A stretch of DNA of 64,000 bases from the NCBI RefSeq assembly GCF_000004075.3, contig NC_026660.2, positions 28,833,498 through 28,897,497 of the forward strand. Reading direction: 5' to 3'. The notes beneath the pieces are model-generated. The model saw nothing but the letters and a program-made list of their open reading frames with translations. It had not been told where the DNA came from and did not search any database. This DNA is from Cucumis sativus. Its lineage: Eukaryota; Streptophyta; Magnoliopsida; Cucurbitales; Cucurbitaceae. Shown here piece by piece: positions 43,426 to 55,313 of the stretch; positions within the stretch are counted from its first letter, which is position 1, and the number at the start of each line of letters is the position of its first letter. A program made the position numbers and the translations under genes.

Positions 43426-44456
43426 GGAATTGAAGTTTGGGCAAGGGTATAACTCATCAGCTTCCAGGTTGATAATTGTTGAGAGCTCAATTTTATTCAT
43501 GTTGTTCGTTGTTTCTGTCTAGGATTTACTGATTGTTATACTTGTAGTTTGTCTAATTCTACGAATATTCTCGAGACGCTAGGGTGAGTTACCACAGACT
43601 ATGTTTAAAAATCTACTTTTGTTGCTTAATCTCTGCTATATATATTTGGTGTTCATGTCAATTTCTTCTAGTGATGTTTGGATTTTCTTTTCCACCTAAG
43701 AACAACTGCTTTATATGTTCTTCGTCGTTGTTAAACAGGTATCCTGTTGTTTTGTTCCTTTGGTATGGATAGTTATAATATCATTCAAGAAATTTGTAGG
43801 ACGTTCATTTCAATTGCTGTGTTTGGAATTGAAGATCATGAACATATAATGAGATTCTATATGATTTAATAATCCCATGGAGGTGTAAATTACGGTTCTC
43901 TCTTGTTGTGGATGAATTGGTTGGTTAGATTCCGACTGGGGTATGCATGTTTTGGAATAGTTTCATAGAATTGTTTTTTTTAATGTCTGCAGATCATGAT
44001 CTTACGCACATTTCACAGCTTTGCCTTTTCATTTTTTATGTGAATGTAGTTATATTCATACAAAACTCTTGTGAAATGGTCAACAAACAGGTTCTTCTAA
44101 AGTTAACTTGAAAAAAGTTGTCCAAACAACCTTTTTAAAAAATTCCTATATTTTGTTCAAACAATCCATTATTGTTTGTCCTTTCCAAATTTTATGTTAC
44201 TAAGTAGTTCTTATAAAATAAAATTTCTTCCTTTTGTCAGAGTTTTCGAACCAAGATAATGCATATTTGACCAACTTCGAACACGAGGGATATCATTTTA
44301 TATTTTGCAAGGAGACAACAATTTCCTGAATTTAGTATCTAGCTACGAGTTGAAGTAAATGCAGAATTTGAAAGCAGTCCATTTCACAAAATCTTACGGC
44401 TGAAAAATTGAAGTGAAGTTCATTGATTGCATTTTTAGAACATGAAGATCAAAGGG
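43426..44456. other. 3' flank of the GeBP gene and of the DUF1218 gene (convergent)
   Basis: No gene supported. Both neighbours end into this stretch. Confidence 0.4.
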
Positions 44457-45233
44457 CTAAACATGGCCTGTAGCTCCGGCAGGATTTCCCTGTGGTGGTG
44501 GCTTTGTATCCTCCCTTTGTCCAGCTGTGACGGAAACATAATAAGCAACCGCAAACAGGCCATGCACAAAGCACACAATTCCCCCTATGGACAGAAGTTG
44601 ATTGTGTGCAAGTCCGCATGACTTTCTCGACCTTGTGTTGTACATCGCCCCTGAGATGAGCAAGGAGAATCCAACAACTAGTGCAATCCTGATGTAATCA
44701 TCATTCAAAAAACATTAGATTCAACAAGGTTTGGATAACGTCCAAGTCTATTAGAACTTTTGGAGATCTCCGAAATTGCATACTAAGGATCAAACTTGGA
44801 AAGAGGGAAAGTAAGGCTGTTACCATGCAAATATGAGTGAACCCACAGCAAGTTGCTTGTTAGCGGATAACCCTTTGTAGTCTTGGGCAGATCGAACCAA
44901 AATGCACCCACCAACCAGGTTGGCAATGGCGTGAGCAAGAGCAAGCAGTATGGCTGCAGCCAAACCTAGCTTGAAAGCATTATAGCTTGGGTCTTTACAC
45001 TCGAATATCCACATTTTGAAATGGTTCACCTGTCAAAAAGTACATAATACAATTGGAAAGAAAAAAAAATCATATCCATGACGAAAATAATATATATATA
45101 TCAGTACATAATTTTCATTCCAGTTTGGGTATACCTTATTTTGAGCTATTTCAGCTTGAATTCCAAGAATTCCTGCTGTAACATCCAAAATAATAATCAA
45201 GATGCAGACAACAATACCGTAAGTTTTCTTCAT
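44457..45233 (-). CDS. DUF1218 membrane protein (MODIFYING WALL LIGNIN / DEAL-type family)
   Basis: Three exons in transcript order: 45233-45135, 45029-44824 and 44688-44457, giving 178 residues, typical for the family. Four hydrophobic helices are visible: YGIVVCILIIILDVTAGILG (an N-terminal helix containing LDVTAGILGIQAEIAQNK, the DUF1218 hallmark), then LAAAILLALAHAIANL, IALVVGFSLLISGAMY and GGIVCFVHGLFAVAYY. Conserved cysteines occur in ECKD, GGCIL, SCGL and IVCF. Relatives act at the ER or plasma membrane and influence lignin content or leaf symmetry. An in-frame ATG at 45299 would add 22 residues; I prefer 45233 because it has A at -3 and starts directly before the signal-anchor helix as in the family. 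An ATG-less frame extends further up and is ignored. Confidence 0.88.
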
Positions 45234-46615
45234 TTTGGCAGAAACAAATGGAAGAAGCTCAATTGAATTACGTGAAGAAGGGGGTTGAGGAGAAATCATA
45301 GGCAAGAACTGTAGGCTTTGTCAAGAAAGCTTTATAAGTGGTCTAGATTACGAGGAGGGAATACGAATAAAGGGAAAGCCAGCTTGTAGGCTAATAAACT
45401 TATATGTGTGATGCCTTAGATTTAGCTGTGGCAACATTGTAAAAGCTTCTTTTCTCCTCTAAAAATTTGCCCTGCGTCTTCCTTTTATCTTTAGATGCTG
45501 ATTCTTGTCACTGGGTGCAAGGAAAGTTGGGCATCTCCAGCAAGGCAGGGAGAGTAACCTTCTCTGACTGGCCTCCCTAATCTTTATCTCACCTTCTTCA
45601 AGCTTTTTAATCCATCAAAAAGCTCTTTGGAATATAACACAGTTAAAAGAACAGGGTTTCTTTTCTTTTTTATCCGACTGTTTGTGTTGTAATCGTCATC
45701 AATAGAACTTATGAGACTTCTGACTTGGGTCAAGTTGGAGAGTGGTTTGATTTCATGTCATTATCTGAGAGATACCTTCAATAGTCTTAGAATGGTGCAA
45801 TGACCTGTGATTCAAAGGCTAGGCATTATACAGACTACAAGTACGTAGGAAAACATTTGATTCAAAGGCTTCCCATTCATCCACATTGCTTAAAGGGCCA
45901 AACTTCATATGCTTATTCGTTAAGTTCTGTACTTTATCCGCAGACTGAAGTTGGAGAATAGCACGAGCCAAGCAGAGGAGGAAGGGATCATCTGCTGCAG
46001 TTTAGCAATCACTACAGAAATTGATCAGCCGAGAATTGGTTTTGATTTCTTTGCTCGAGACTGTTTAAGGCCATTGATTATTCTTGCTTGAATTGTAATC
46101 TGCTGTCCCATTATGAAAAATGTCTCTGCAACTTGTTTGGACTGTGTTTGGTCGTTTAAGGATAGTGGTAGCAGTGTATGTAGTTGACTACGTTCCTCCA
46201 TTGTTCTCATCTTGTTTCTTGTGTTTGGAAAATGGCGGCGGTAGTTCACTCCAGAAAAATCATTATATTTTTCGGATAGGTAGAGAAAATGACATTGCAA
46301 AGTAGGAAAGTTGAAAACGATGCAGTATCAAAATAAAGCAAATTACTTTTTGTGGAGAAAACTGCTTCCAACCCCATTAATTCCTTTACATAATTCGTTT
46401 TGTGGGTGTTTCAAGATAGGAAAGAAGTTGGAGAAGATTAGGGAAAAGGGTACCAGAAACAGAAGGATCTTGATGAGAAAAATTGGTTTTAATTTCCTTT
46501 CTAAACTGTAGTGGTAGACAAATTAAAGGGATTCTCAGAAGATTGAAACCATTAGAGACTAGAAGAACAAAAGAAAAAAAAAAGAGGAGTTTCAGTGAAA
46601 GATTAACACTGTAGA
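45234..46615. other. intergenic DNA between divergent DUF1218 and C2H2 genes
   Basis: Holds the upstream regions of both genes. Several short frames in both directions have no recognisable content. No gene supported. Confidence 0.4.
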
Positions 46616-47761
46616 ATGCCAGAAGTTTGGTGTACTCTGAAGAGATCATTATCCTGCACCAAATCATTCCTTTGTGATGATGTTCATGAACCAGAACCGA
46701 TTAGAGATTCAAACTCCAAGGAAAGAACAGAACGAGATTCATCTGGATGTTTAAGCTCCAAATCTAACCTTAGAGACATCATTTGTGGAAGCAAAAGACA
46801 CTCACAGAAGCCATCACCACGATCGAGTTCGAGATCATTGGCGATGACTGAGGTTCTCCACACCATGATCCATGAAATTGAATCCCAAATTAAAAGAGAT
46901 AACTTCTTTGTTCCTCATGAAGAGAAACCCCGTCTTAAACTCCACAAAATTTCTGTTACAAGAAATAACCATGCCTATTCTGCAACTTCTCATACCCAAT
47001 TCAATGATGACCACGAATTGATTTGCCAAGAATGTGGTGGGGTTTTTAAGAACTCGGATGCACTGGAATCGCATCATCTTTCCAAGCATGCTGGTAATGA
47101 AAGATTAAACTGTTTCCTCTGTTTCTCAAACTCTTCAAATTGTAGATTATAATGGATTAGTTTTGATGTTGCAGTGAGAGAATTACTACAGGGTGATTCA
47201 TCAAGGAAAGTGATAGAACTAATCTGCAAAAGAAATTGGCACATGTCAAAATCTCATCACATTGAGAAGGTTTTCAAAGTCCACAATTCCCCAAGAACTC
47301 AGTCTCTGTTTGAAGAATACAGAGAAATGGTGAAAACCAAAGCGAGAGAACTGGAGAATGAAAACACACGTTGCTTAGTCGATGGAAACGAGCTCTTGAG
47401 GTTCCATGGCGCAACCATTGCTTGCTCATTATCGGCCGCCAATAGTTCTCAGATTCTATGCAATTTAGTGAACTGTGGAGTTTGCCAAATTTTAAGACAT
47501 GGGTTTAATGGCGCGTTTACTTGTGCAACAAGTGGAAAAGCCTTTGAAGGTATTGCTATAAATGAAGAAGATGTGAGGTTAAGAAGAGCTTTAGTGGTGT
47601 GCAGAGTGATTGCAGGGAGGATTGAGGAAGATGAAGAGAACGAGAATTCCGGGTTGGATTTGTCGGGTGGGAAAAGGGGTCGGAGTTCGAACCGGGAAGA
47701 GCTTTATGTCTTCGATTCTAAAGCCGTACTTCCTTGCTTCGTCGTAACTTTCAACCGCTAA
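46616..47761 (+). CDS. C2H2 zinc-finger protein with a conserved C-terminal domain
   Basis: Two exons, 46616-47093 and 47175-47761, give 354 residues. The N-terminal half is serine- and basic-rich (CTLKRSLSC, RSSSRSLAMTEVLHTMIHEI). One classic finger, CQECGGVFKNSDALESHHLSKH (C-X2-C-X12-H-X4-H split here as CQEC, then HHLSKH), lies at about residues 138-159, ending right at the intron. The second exon encodes the domain found with this finger in a small plant family: VIELICKRNW, FEEYREMVKTKA, a LLRFHGATIACSL strand, CGVCQILRHGF, and VVCRVIAGRI. I recall that region being described as PARP-like in fold, with no evidence of catalysis. Probably nuclear; function not known. The N-terminus is also conserved in style (CWS/TLKRSLSCK). 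Confidence 0.82.
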
Positions 47762-48507
47762 TTAGCAAATCTTATTAGATGCGATTTGAAATACATTTTA
47801 TGGTTTTTCTTAAGTTTACAATACCATTTTGGTCGTTTTTGTTGGTTCCACAATTTTGGTCTATGTAATCAATTTTATACTAAAATATAATGTTTACAAA
47901 GTTTATAGTAAAAATGCATTACAAATAATAAAAGAAAAACGAACAATAACGCTCAATCAAAATTATACTTTAATCAAATGCAAAACTACCAACTATAGCA
48001 TGATTCTCTAAAAAAGCATGGATAATTTTGTAGAGAAAAGAAGTAAAATGTAATAAAATGAATCTCAAGGAAAGGTTTGTTGAATTTAAGAAGATTAGAA
48101 ATAAAACAAGGAAGGAACAAGTACTTTGGAAGAAATATGATCTAAAAAAGGATGGAAAAATAGAGTTAAAAGGTTGGAAAGTGATGGATGAAGGGAGAAT
48201 AAAATGGTCGTCTTTGAAGGTCCATACTCATGGCTGCACCTACTGGAATGTCCAGCCCCTTTCCACACCCATGGCTGCTATGCTTTTTCTTCTTTTTTTC
48301 TTTGGCATTTTCTTTCCTAGAGTAGTGACTCGTGAGTGAGTGACATGGTAGGAACTGGAGATAAACGAATGATCTCTCAACTTTTTCTTTTAATATTTCT
48401 GAGGTTCACGCTATATTGATTCTATGTTAAGTTTGAGTTTATCACTGTGTTCCTTCAATTTGGTTTAGGGGAAACGTTACAAATTAGTAAGATATGGCTT
48501 TACGACT
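47762..48507. other. intergenic DNA before the FYVE gene
   Basis: AT-rich. A 93-codon frame at 48058-48339 is lysine-rich at first and then hydrophobic, with no family match; not supported as a gene. Confidence 0.4.
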
Positions 48508-48595
48508 TGGGCCATTTGCAAAGGTAGAGGCCCATATTCGAGGCCCACATAAGCCGTCAAGGAAACGGACGCACAACATTCTATACGGCGTCGTT
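48508..48595. promoter_or_regulatory. core promoter motifs of the FYVE gene: three site II elements and ACGGCGTCGTT
   Basis: TGGGCC at 48508-48513 and its reverse GGCCCA at 48529-48534 and 48542-48547 are site II elements, bound by TCP factors in growth-related promoters. ACGGCGTCGTT at 48585-48595 has the same core, in reverse, as the element upstream of the PPR genes at 57407 and 59455. The open frame that overlaps this region (48494-48754) is therefore better read as promoter and leader. Confidence 0.5.
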
Positions 48596-48845
48596 GCGAG
48601 TCCTTCACCTTTCCGAACAATTACTTCGTCCATGGCTCCAAAGTCGTTGTTTCGGTCGCTCGGTTGTACAACTTCCTCTTTCCGATACCCACTTTTTCGT
48701 CCTTCTAGTTCTAAACTCTTAACTCAATCAATTTCTAGTCTGAGAAAACTGTGAAGGAGAATTGAAGATCTTCGAAGTGGTAGCTTTAATCAGATCTTTC
48801 ATTTATTTGGTATCGTTCGGATTTTAATTACCTCAGGTAGCCGAG

Positions 48846-51800
48846 ATGTTGGAGAAGATCGGATTGCCGGCTAGGCCATCTCTTCGAGGGAACAACTGGG
48901 TGGTGGATGCTTCTCATTGTCAAGGATGTTCGTCTCAGTTCACCTTTATCAATCGCAAGGTTCGTCTTTGGTTTTTTTCATACTCCATCTTTAAATTCTT
49001 CTTTTTTCTTTTGAAGCACGGTGTGTGTAGGTCATCGTGATAGTATCCTCTGACGTCTTACTTAATTCTATTTTGCTCTGCTGTGTGGATGGTTCTTTTT
49101 TCTTTCTTTTATCTCTCCAAGTGGACGGTTTCTTTGCATAGGAAATGTAAGGGATTGTCTTGGTTTTAATTAGACAACAGCACTAGGGCTAAAATCAAGA
49201 TGACTGATGAATCATGATAGGGGTTCTCTAATGAACAAGGCTGGATTCTTAATAAGGAATTCAAATTTTTTTATTAAAATTTGAACGCTGTATCTTATTG
49301 AAGATATCTGATTCCACTTGTTAATTATTTTGGAACGTATGCATTCTGGGTTTTCAGCATCATTGTCGGAGGTGCGGGGGAATATTTTGCAATAGTTGCA
49401 CGCAGCATAGAATGGTTTTGCGTGGACAAGGTGATTCTCCTGTGCGCATATGCGAACCTTGCAAGAAGCTAGAAGAAGCTGCAAGGTTTGAGCTTCGGCA
49501 TGGACACAAAAGCAGAACTGGAAGAGGTATGAGTATATCATGAAGCCAATTGTTCTACGAGTTTTTTTTTAATCATTGTACTTCCGTAATTAAATTTGTA
49601 GAAGCATGAAATTTGAATTAAGACCTTCCTAAGGTGAAAAGTTTATTTCATCTGATGGGTTTCCTACTCCTTTGTAAGTCGAAAAGTTTGTTCAATTGAG
49701 CAAAAAAGATGAATCTGGTGTTTGTTCATTTGTAAGTCGAGAAGTTTGTTCCTTTTCACAAAAAATAAAAAATAAAACTTGTGTTTGTTCGTCTCTACTT
49801 TCAATAATTAATAAAAAGTATTGTTTCCTTTTCACAAAAAATAAATAATAAATAAATAACTATAATTTGAATTTGGACGTGTTTAGGCTATGTATAATTC
49901 ATTGACAAGAACTACTCTCTTTCTTTTGTGTATGTTAGGTGCAGAATGCACACTTACCATGCCCACGTATAACATCTTCTGTCATTATTGATTCTCTCAC
50001 TTTATGTTTGTCTTTTTGAAAGGGTTTTATTGTCTCCATTTATCGTGTAGGTAGCTTGAAATCAACAAAGCCTGAGGATGACGTTTTGGCTGAGATTCTC
50101 GGTAGTGATAGAAAGGAATCATCATCTTCAGTGCAAGAATTAAATGGCAACAGTTCTACAAGTGGAAGGACTGTTGCTGGTGAAGAGTTCGTAGACCATG
50201 GGGAAGGAGAGGCATCCAGTAGTTTAACAGATCATCAAGAAAATAAAATGGAATCTAGCAGTCCGGAGCAATTGCGCCAGCAAGCTTTAGATGAAAAAAA
50301 GAAATATAAGGTTCTTAAAGGTGAAGGTAAATCTGAGGAAGCATTAAAAGCTTTTAAGAGAGGAAAAGAACTCGAGAGGAAAGCTGATGCTTTGGAAATT
50401 TCTATAAGAAGAAGCCGTAGAAAAGCTATAGCATCCAGTAATGCATATGAAGACCACGATGTTGGTGGTTTTAAAGAATCTGGTAGAAAAATGAAGCCTA
50501 GTCCACAAAGTAGTAATGAAAAGCACGATCTTAATGCTGAACTCAAAGAACTTGGATGGTCTGAAATGGATCTTCATGCCGAGGATAAAAAATCAGCTAC
50601 AATGAGTTTAGAGGGTGAGCTATCTTCTCTTCTTAGGGGTGTCACACAAAAGACCGACAAAGCTAAGGGTGTTCATAGCATTGACAATACCCAGGTTGTT
50701 GCTCACAAAAGAAAAGCTCTAATGTTGAAACGTGAAGGCAAGCTAATAGAAGCCAAGGAAGAACTTAAGAAAGCTAAAGTTTTAGAAAAGCAGCTTGAAG
50801 AACAAGAGCTCTTGGCTGGAGCTGAGGATGACTCAGATGATGAGCTATCTGCATTGGTGCGTAGTTTGGATGATAATAAGCACGAAGATATTTCATTTCA
50901 GCACAAGGAGAATCTCGAATTTGATCTTGATAACCTTCTAGGGGTTGCTAATACTATCATTTCTGACATCAACTTTGAAGTGACAGATGAGGACATGGAA
51001 GATCCTGAAATTTCTGCTGCTTTAGAAACATTAGGTTGGACTGAAGATTCCAATAACGCTGAAAGCATTCAGCCCCAACCTTCTTCTATTTCCAGGGATT
51101 CGATAAAAAGTGAAATAATTTCCTTGAAAAGAGAGGCTCTTAATCAAAAGCGTGCAGGTAATATTGCAGTGGCTATGGAACACCTTAAGAAAGCCAAGAT
51201 ACTTGAGAGAGACCTTGAGAATTTCGGATCTCAAGAAGATAGGCATGTTTCAGGCGGTGGCAGTACTGAAACAGCAGAAGTCATGATTCCTAAACTTCCT
51301 TCCAAAAGTAAATTAGCCATCCAGAAAGAGCTTCTTGCTATAAAGAAGAAAGCCCTGTCCTTGAGAAGGGAAGGAAGGTTGGACGAGGCAGAAAAAGAAT
51401 TGAACAAATGCAAGGCCCTGGAGGACCAACTTGAACAAGCGGCTGAAGCTTCAAGGGGGAATGGCAGAGAGGTGGGTGTTGGAAGTAATGATCCACATTT
51501 GCTCTCTGCGGATCTCAATAAAAATTTGCTAGATGTGGAAGTGGTTGAAGATGTAACAGATCAAGAAATGCATGACCCCGAGTATCTTTCCGTTCTTAAA
51601 AATTTAGGTTGGAATGACAAAGATGATGATTTGGTCCCTTCAAATCCCTCTAAACAAGATGATTTGCTAGATGTGGAACCAAGTGAGTCATCTGCAAATC
51701 ATGCTCCTAAATACGCAGTTAGGCCACTAAGAAAAAAGGTTGAAGTCCAGAGAGAACTTTTGGGATTGAAAAGAAAGGCTCTCTCTCTTAGACGCCAAGG

Positions 51801-53658
51801 GGAGACTGAGGCAGCAGACGAAGTGCTGCTAAAGACCAAAGCTTTAGAGGCCGAGATGGAGGAGATAGAAAGTAGGGATAGAGTTAGAACTGCTGCCTAT
51901 AGTGGGAACCAAGAGGACAATCGCAAAGCCTCTTCTGGAAGGTTGGTCAATCAAGGTGACGATTGTGATGTCACAGAGGAAGATATGAGTGATCCGTCAT
52001 TACTCTCTGTTCTACAGAATTTGGGATGGAATGGTGATGATGTTGCACCAGTAATTAAGCAGATCAATCCGGTTAACGAGGATGCAAAACCATCTAGTAA
52101 CCAATCTTCTACAACCAATGTCACTGCACCACAAAGTAGAAGTGAAATTCAAAGAGAGGTTCTAAATTTGAAAAGAAATGCACTTTCCCTTAGAAGAAAA
52201 GGCGACATTGACGAAGCTGAGGAAGTCTTGAGAAGAGCAAAGGTGCTGGAGATCCAAATGGATGAACTGGATACTCCAAAACCAAAAGGTGTGGTTGATA
52301 TCACTGAGGATAACAAGTCTGAAGTTCTCAGAGCATTGGAAGGAGATGAGTTGCGAAACCGTGTGAAGGGTGTGGAGGTACATAATGTATCAGCACAAGT
52401 TGCAGACGGTCTGAAAGCGAATGACAAAGTACCAGTTCTGTCCATGGATTTAAAGTCTTCCAGAGGCAATTCAGTTCATTCCCGTTTGCAAAATTTTGAC
52501 CAATCTGACCGTTTAGATTCTAATGAGCTCAGAGCCTCATTCAGAGAAAGTACTTCAGGTAGAAATAGTTCTCTGGAAGGTACGATAACTAGTGAAGCTT
52601 TTAGTTCCAATTATCAACCTGCTGAGAATGTGAATACATATTTAACCTTAAATAATTGATATTTCAATGTAGGTAATGGACGGCGAGATGACCAATCAAT
52701 CTCTCACTCTGATGTGTTGACTAATGTTGGCCTTTTCACAGAGTCTGGATCCCAGGCAATTTCTGCTGTTACAAATAAAGATCATTTCAGCATTGTAAAC
52801 CAAGACCCTGTCGTTTATCATGAAGGGAAACAACATTACCAAGCGGACAGCTCCTCTCAGGACTCTAATTCTCAGAGCAGCAAAAATTCCTTACACCAAG
52901 AAGTTTTGGCTCGCAAGAAGAAGGCAGTTGCATTAAAGAGAGAGGGAAAACTGTCAGAAGCTCGTGAAGAACTTCGACAGGCAAAGTTAATGGAGAAATC
53001 CCTTGAGGAAAGCAATGGTCAGGTTCAACATGCTTCAAAAAGTTCATCAATTTCCTCAAACAATGTACCATCACCTAACCGTAAGGAATCTAGCACATCA
53101 AACGTAGAACAGAAACCATCACCTGACCAGAAGCAGTCTAGCCCATCAACTAGGGAACAGAAACCAATGTCTGCTCGTGACCGCTTCAAGTTGCAGCAGG
53201 AGTCACTCAAGCACAAACGACAGGCTTTAAAATTTCGTAGAGAAGGTCGAACACAAGAAGCTGATGCAGAGTTTGAAAAGGCCAAGGCCATTGAAACTCA
53301 ATTAGAGCAGTTAACCGACTCTACAAATTCATCTGCAAGTGGAGAAGAGCATGCAGGAGATGTAAGTGTTGAGGATTTTCTTGATCCTCAATTGCTCTCT
53401 GCTTTGAGAGCTATTGGATTGGAAGATCCGACACCGAGCATTCCTAGAGGTCAAGAAACGTCAAAGCCGCCACCAAAGGTTGGCACTGATAAGTTGGAAA
53501 ATCCAGACTTAGAAAGAAGTCAATTGGAGGAACGTATCAAAGCAGAAAAGGTGAAGGCAGTGAACTTGAAACGTTCGGGAAAGCAAGCAGAGGCCTTAGA
53601 TGCCTTGCGGCGAGCCAAACTCTATGAAAAAAAGTTGAATGCCTTATTACCGAATTAA
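48846..53658 (+). CDS. FYVE-domain phosphoinositide-binding protein with helical-hairpin repeats
   Basis: Exons 48846-48959, 49358-49526, 50051-52579 and 52673-53658 join in frame to about 1265 residues. The N-terminal FYVE domain (residues about 18-76) shows WVVD, CQGC, RKHHCRRCG and RICEPC, the WxxD, R(K)HHCRxCG and RVC signatures that bind PI3P on endosomes. The rest is charged and helical. A hairpin of about 35 residues (AL-LRR-G-EAEE-L-AK-LE-QLE) occurs nine times, near nucleotides 50265, 50695, 51100, 51310, 51740, 52145, 52885, 53180 and 53520. Between them, a five-times repeated acidic module (such as DVTEEDMSDPSLLSVLQNLGW split by variation) ends in LGW. I placed the last intron at 52580-52672 because its GTACGA donor restores frame; without it the frame stops at 52659. 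From memory it resembles Arabidopsis At1g61690. Likely an endosomal adaptor; partners unknown. Confidence 0.88.
49671..49860. repeat. imperfect direct repeats within intron 2 of the FYVE gene
   Basis: TTTGTAAGTCGA followed by AAGTTTGTTC occurs at 49671-49693 and 49729-49751 (period 58, one mismatch). A further TTCCTTTTCACAAAAAATAAA occurs twice downstream, near 49750 and 49826. Local slippage or unequal exchange is the likely cause. Confidence 0.6.
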
Positions 53659-53980
53659 GAGCAAGTTGTGTGAGATATTGAATGCCTCTTTCAATTAATT
53701 CTTCATATTGGTCCATCGTCATTTGAAAATGTACCATCATTGATCTCAATTCATTCCCATGCTACAATTGTGTCATAATTCTGTTAAGCCAGAATAATGA
53801 AATTATTCTTCCATTAGATTCATTCTCACTCTGGTGCCAAGCATAAAAATGTGCAAGAGAAATACATTCAGATCTCTCTTTAATCAAATTTTCTACTGAA
53901 AAGAAAGAAAGAAAAGGATGGTCAATTTAACAAACAGGATAAAATTGTAGCCGAAGTCACACATGAGTAAAACCATCTTT
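53659..53980. other. shared 3' flank of the FYVE gene and PPR gene 1
   Basis: The two genes converge, with 322 bases between their stops, so their 3' UTRs may overlap. Copies of this spacer occur in units 2 and 3 at 55807-56129 and about 57858-58153. Confidence 0.6.
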
Positions 53981-55219
53981 TCAAGTGCTCTGAGGAATTT
54001 TCAATTTGAAAATTGAATGAGAATTGTAGAGCGCCACAAGGTCCTTAGCTTCTTCAATCTTGGAAACTTCAATCAATCCATCAACTACACGCTGCACCTC
54101 CTCTGCAAGAAAAACTAATCCATTATCAAAGGACTCCTTGCACAGTCGAAGTCCAGAATCAAAATCACCCTTCTCGCAATACAAGGGGAGAAGCGTCCTG
54201 TAGATCGATGCATTTGGATTAACTTCGTTGTCCTTCAATTTGTAATACCATTGTTTGGCTTGCTCCAAATCTCCATCTTCACAAAAGCCTTCAATCAGAA
54301 TATAGTAACTGTCCACATTTGGCTTGATTGCCTTCTCCTCCATTTCAGCTAGCAACTGAATCCCATCTTGAATTCTCTTCTCTAGAACCATTCTTTGCAA
54401 CCTCGCATTGTAACTTATTAGATCAGGAGCAATGTTCTTGTTCTCCATCCTAGCCCACATGCTTTCCCCGTCTAAAAACTGGCCCTTACTGTAGAGTGCA
54501 GTTAAAAGCGTATTGAATGTAACCAAATTTGGCTCCGTTCCATTCTTCTCCATGTCATTGAAGAACAAGATGGCTTTATCCAAAGCGCCCATTTTGCAGT
54601 ACGCATTGATAACAATGTTATACGATACCACATCTGCTTCTATCGAAACTTCCTGTGGTACCTCCCTAAAAATCGTTTCAAGTTGATCGAATTCCTTGGA
54701 ATTAGCACAAGGTACCTCCCTAAACATCGTTTCAAGTTGCTCGAATTCCTTGGAATTAGCACAAGAAGTCAAAAGGGCATTAAAAGACTTAACAGTCCGC
54801 TCGCAATTAAGTTCAGGCAATTCATCGAACAACTTGCGTGCATGAGAGAACATGCCCGCTTTCCCATACAGCTTAATGAGGCGGATCGCGAAACCTTCTT
54901 CTTTAATTTCCTCATACTTCTTCTGGGCTTCTATAATATCTTCAATCATGGAAAATTTTTTATGGATAGCAAGAAGGCGAACTGTAGAAAAATAGGTATC
55001 GTTCTTGCGGCGGAATTTTTCGGATTCGGAGTTCTTTATGAACCTTTTAACGAGCTTTTGAAGACCTTGTTCGGAGGTGAGAGGAGTTGCGGCCGTGGAT
55101 TTGTTGCATTTTTTGGTAGCTGAAGGAGGCGAGGGGTTGGGTTTGTTGACTCTGGGTGTGGGGGAACGAGAATAGTTGAAGATGCCATGGAGACGACGGG
55201 AGAGGGAAGAGGAAAACAT
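53981..55219 (-). CDS. PPR gene 1: P-class pentatricopeptide repeat protein, probably mitochondrial
   Basis: Intronless, 412 residues from the ATG at 55219. The N-terminus MFSSSLSRRLHGIFNYSRSP is basic and serine-rich with no acidic residue, as in mitochondrial presequences. About seven 35-residue PPR motifs follow from about residue 110, for example VSYNIVINAYCKMGALDKA and VTFNTLLTALYSKGQFLDG. No E, DYW or SMR domain. The architecture and length match the PPR336/rPPR1 family, which in Arabidopsis associates with the mitochondrial ribosome; that assignment is from memory. A 54-base in-frame tandem duplication at 54657-54764 repeats 18 residues (CANSKEFxQLETxFREVP) absent from genes 2 and 3, adding half a PPR motif. 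Its upstream ACGACGGCGTT element is cut off by the duplication junction near 55314. Confidence 0.88.
   Translation of the reverse strand: MFSSSLSRRLHGIFNYSRSPTPRVNKPNPSPPSATKKCNKSTAATPLTSEQGLQKLVKRFIKNSESEKFRRKNDTYFSTVRLLAIHKKFSMIEDIIEAQKKYEEIKEEGFAIRLIKLYGKAGMFSHARKLFDELPELNCERTVKSFNALLTSCANSKEFEQLETMFREVPCANSKEFDQLETIFREVPQEVSIEADVVSYNIVINAYCKMGALDKAILFFNDMEKNGTEPNLVTFNTLLTALYSKGQFLDGESMWARMENKNIAPDLISYNARLQRMVLEKRIQDGIQLLAEMEEKAIKPNVDSYYILIEGFCEDGDLEQAKQWYYKLKDNEVNPNASIYRTLLPLYCEKGDFDSGLRLCKESFDNGLVFLAEEVQRVVDGLIEVSKIEEAKDLVALYNSHSIFKLKIPQST
54657..54764 (-). repeat. 54-base in-frame tandem repeat inside PPR gene 1
   Basis: Copies 54657-54710 and 54711-54764 differ at two positions. Each encodes 18 residues ending FREVP. 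PPR genes 2 and 3 have a single copy here. Confidence 0.95.
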
Positions 55220-55313
55220 TTTTCTCAACAGAAGAGAAACAGGGGATTTAGAGTTTAGAGTTTAGAGGTTAAAGGTGTGTAATAAGGGACGGGCTTTACC
55301 ATTAAACTAAAAC

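Noticed and set aside
45234-45299. Upstream in-frame ATG of the DUF1218 gene
   Set aside because: Weak context (C at -3), and it would move the signal-anchor helix away from the N-terminus; kept as an alternative only.
48494-48754. 86-codon open frame before the FYVE gene
   Set aside because: It overlaps three site II motifs and the ACGGCGTCGTT element, has no domain, and is better explained as promoter and 5' leader of the FYVE gene.
52580-52659. FYVE exon 3 read through to the stop at 52659, making a shorter protein
   Set aside because: A GTACGA donor at 52580 and an AG acceptor at 52672 join two in-frame parts of the same repeat protein, so this stretch is an intron.
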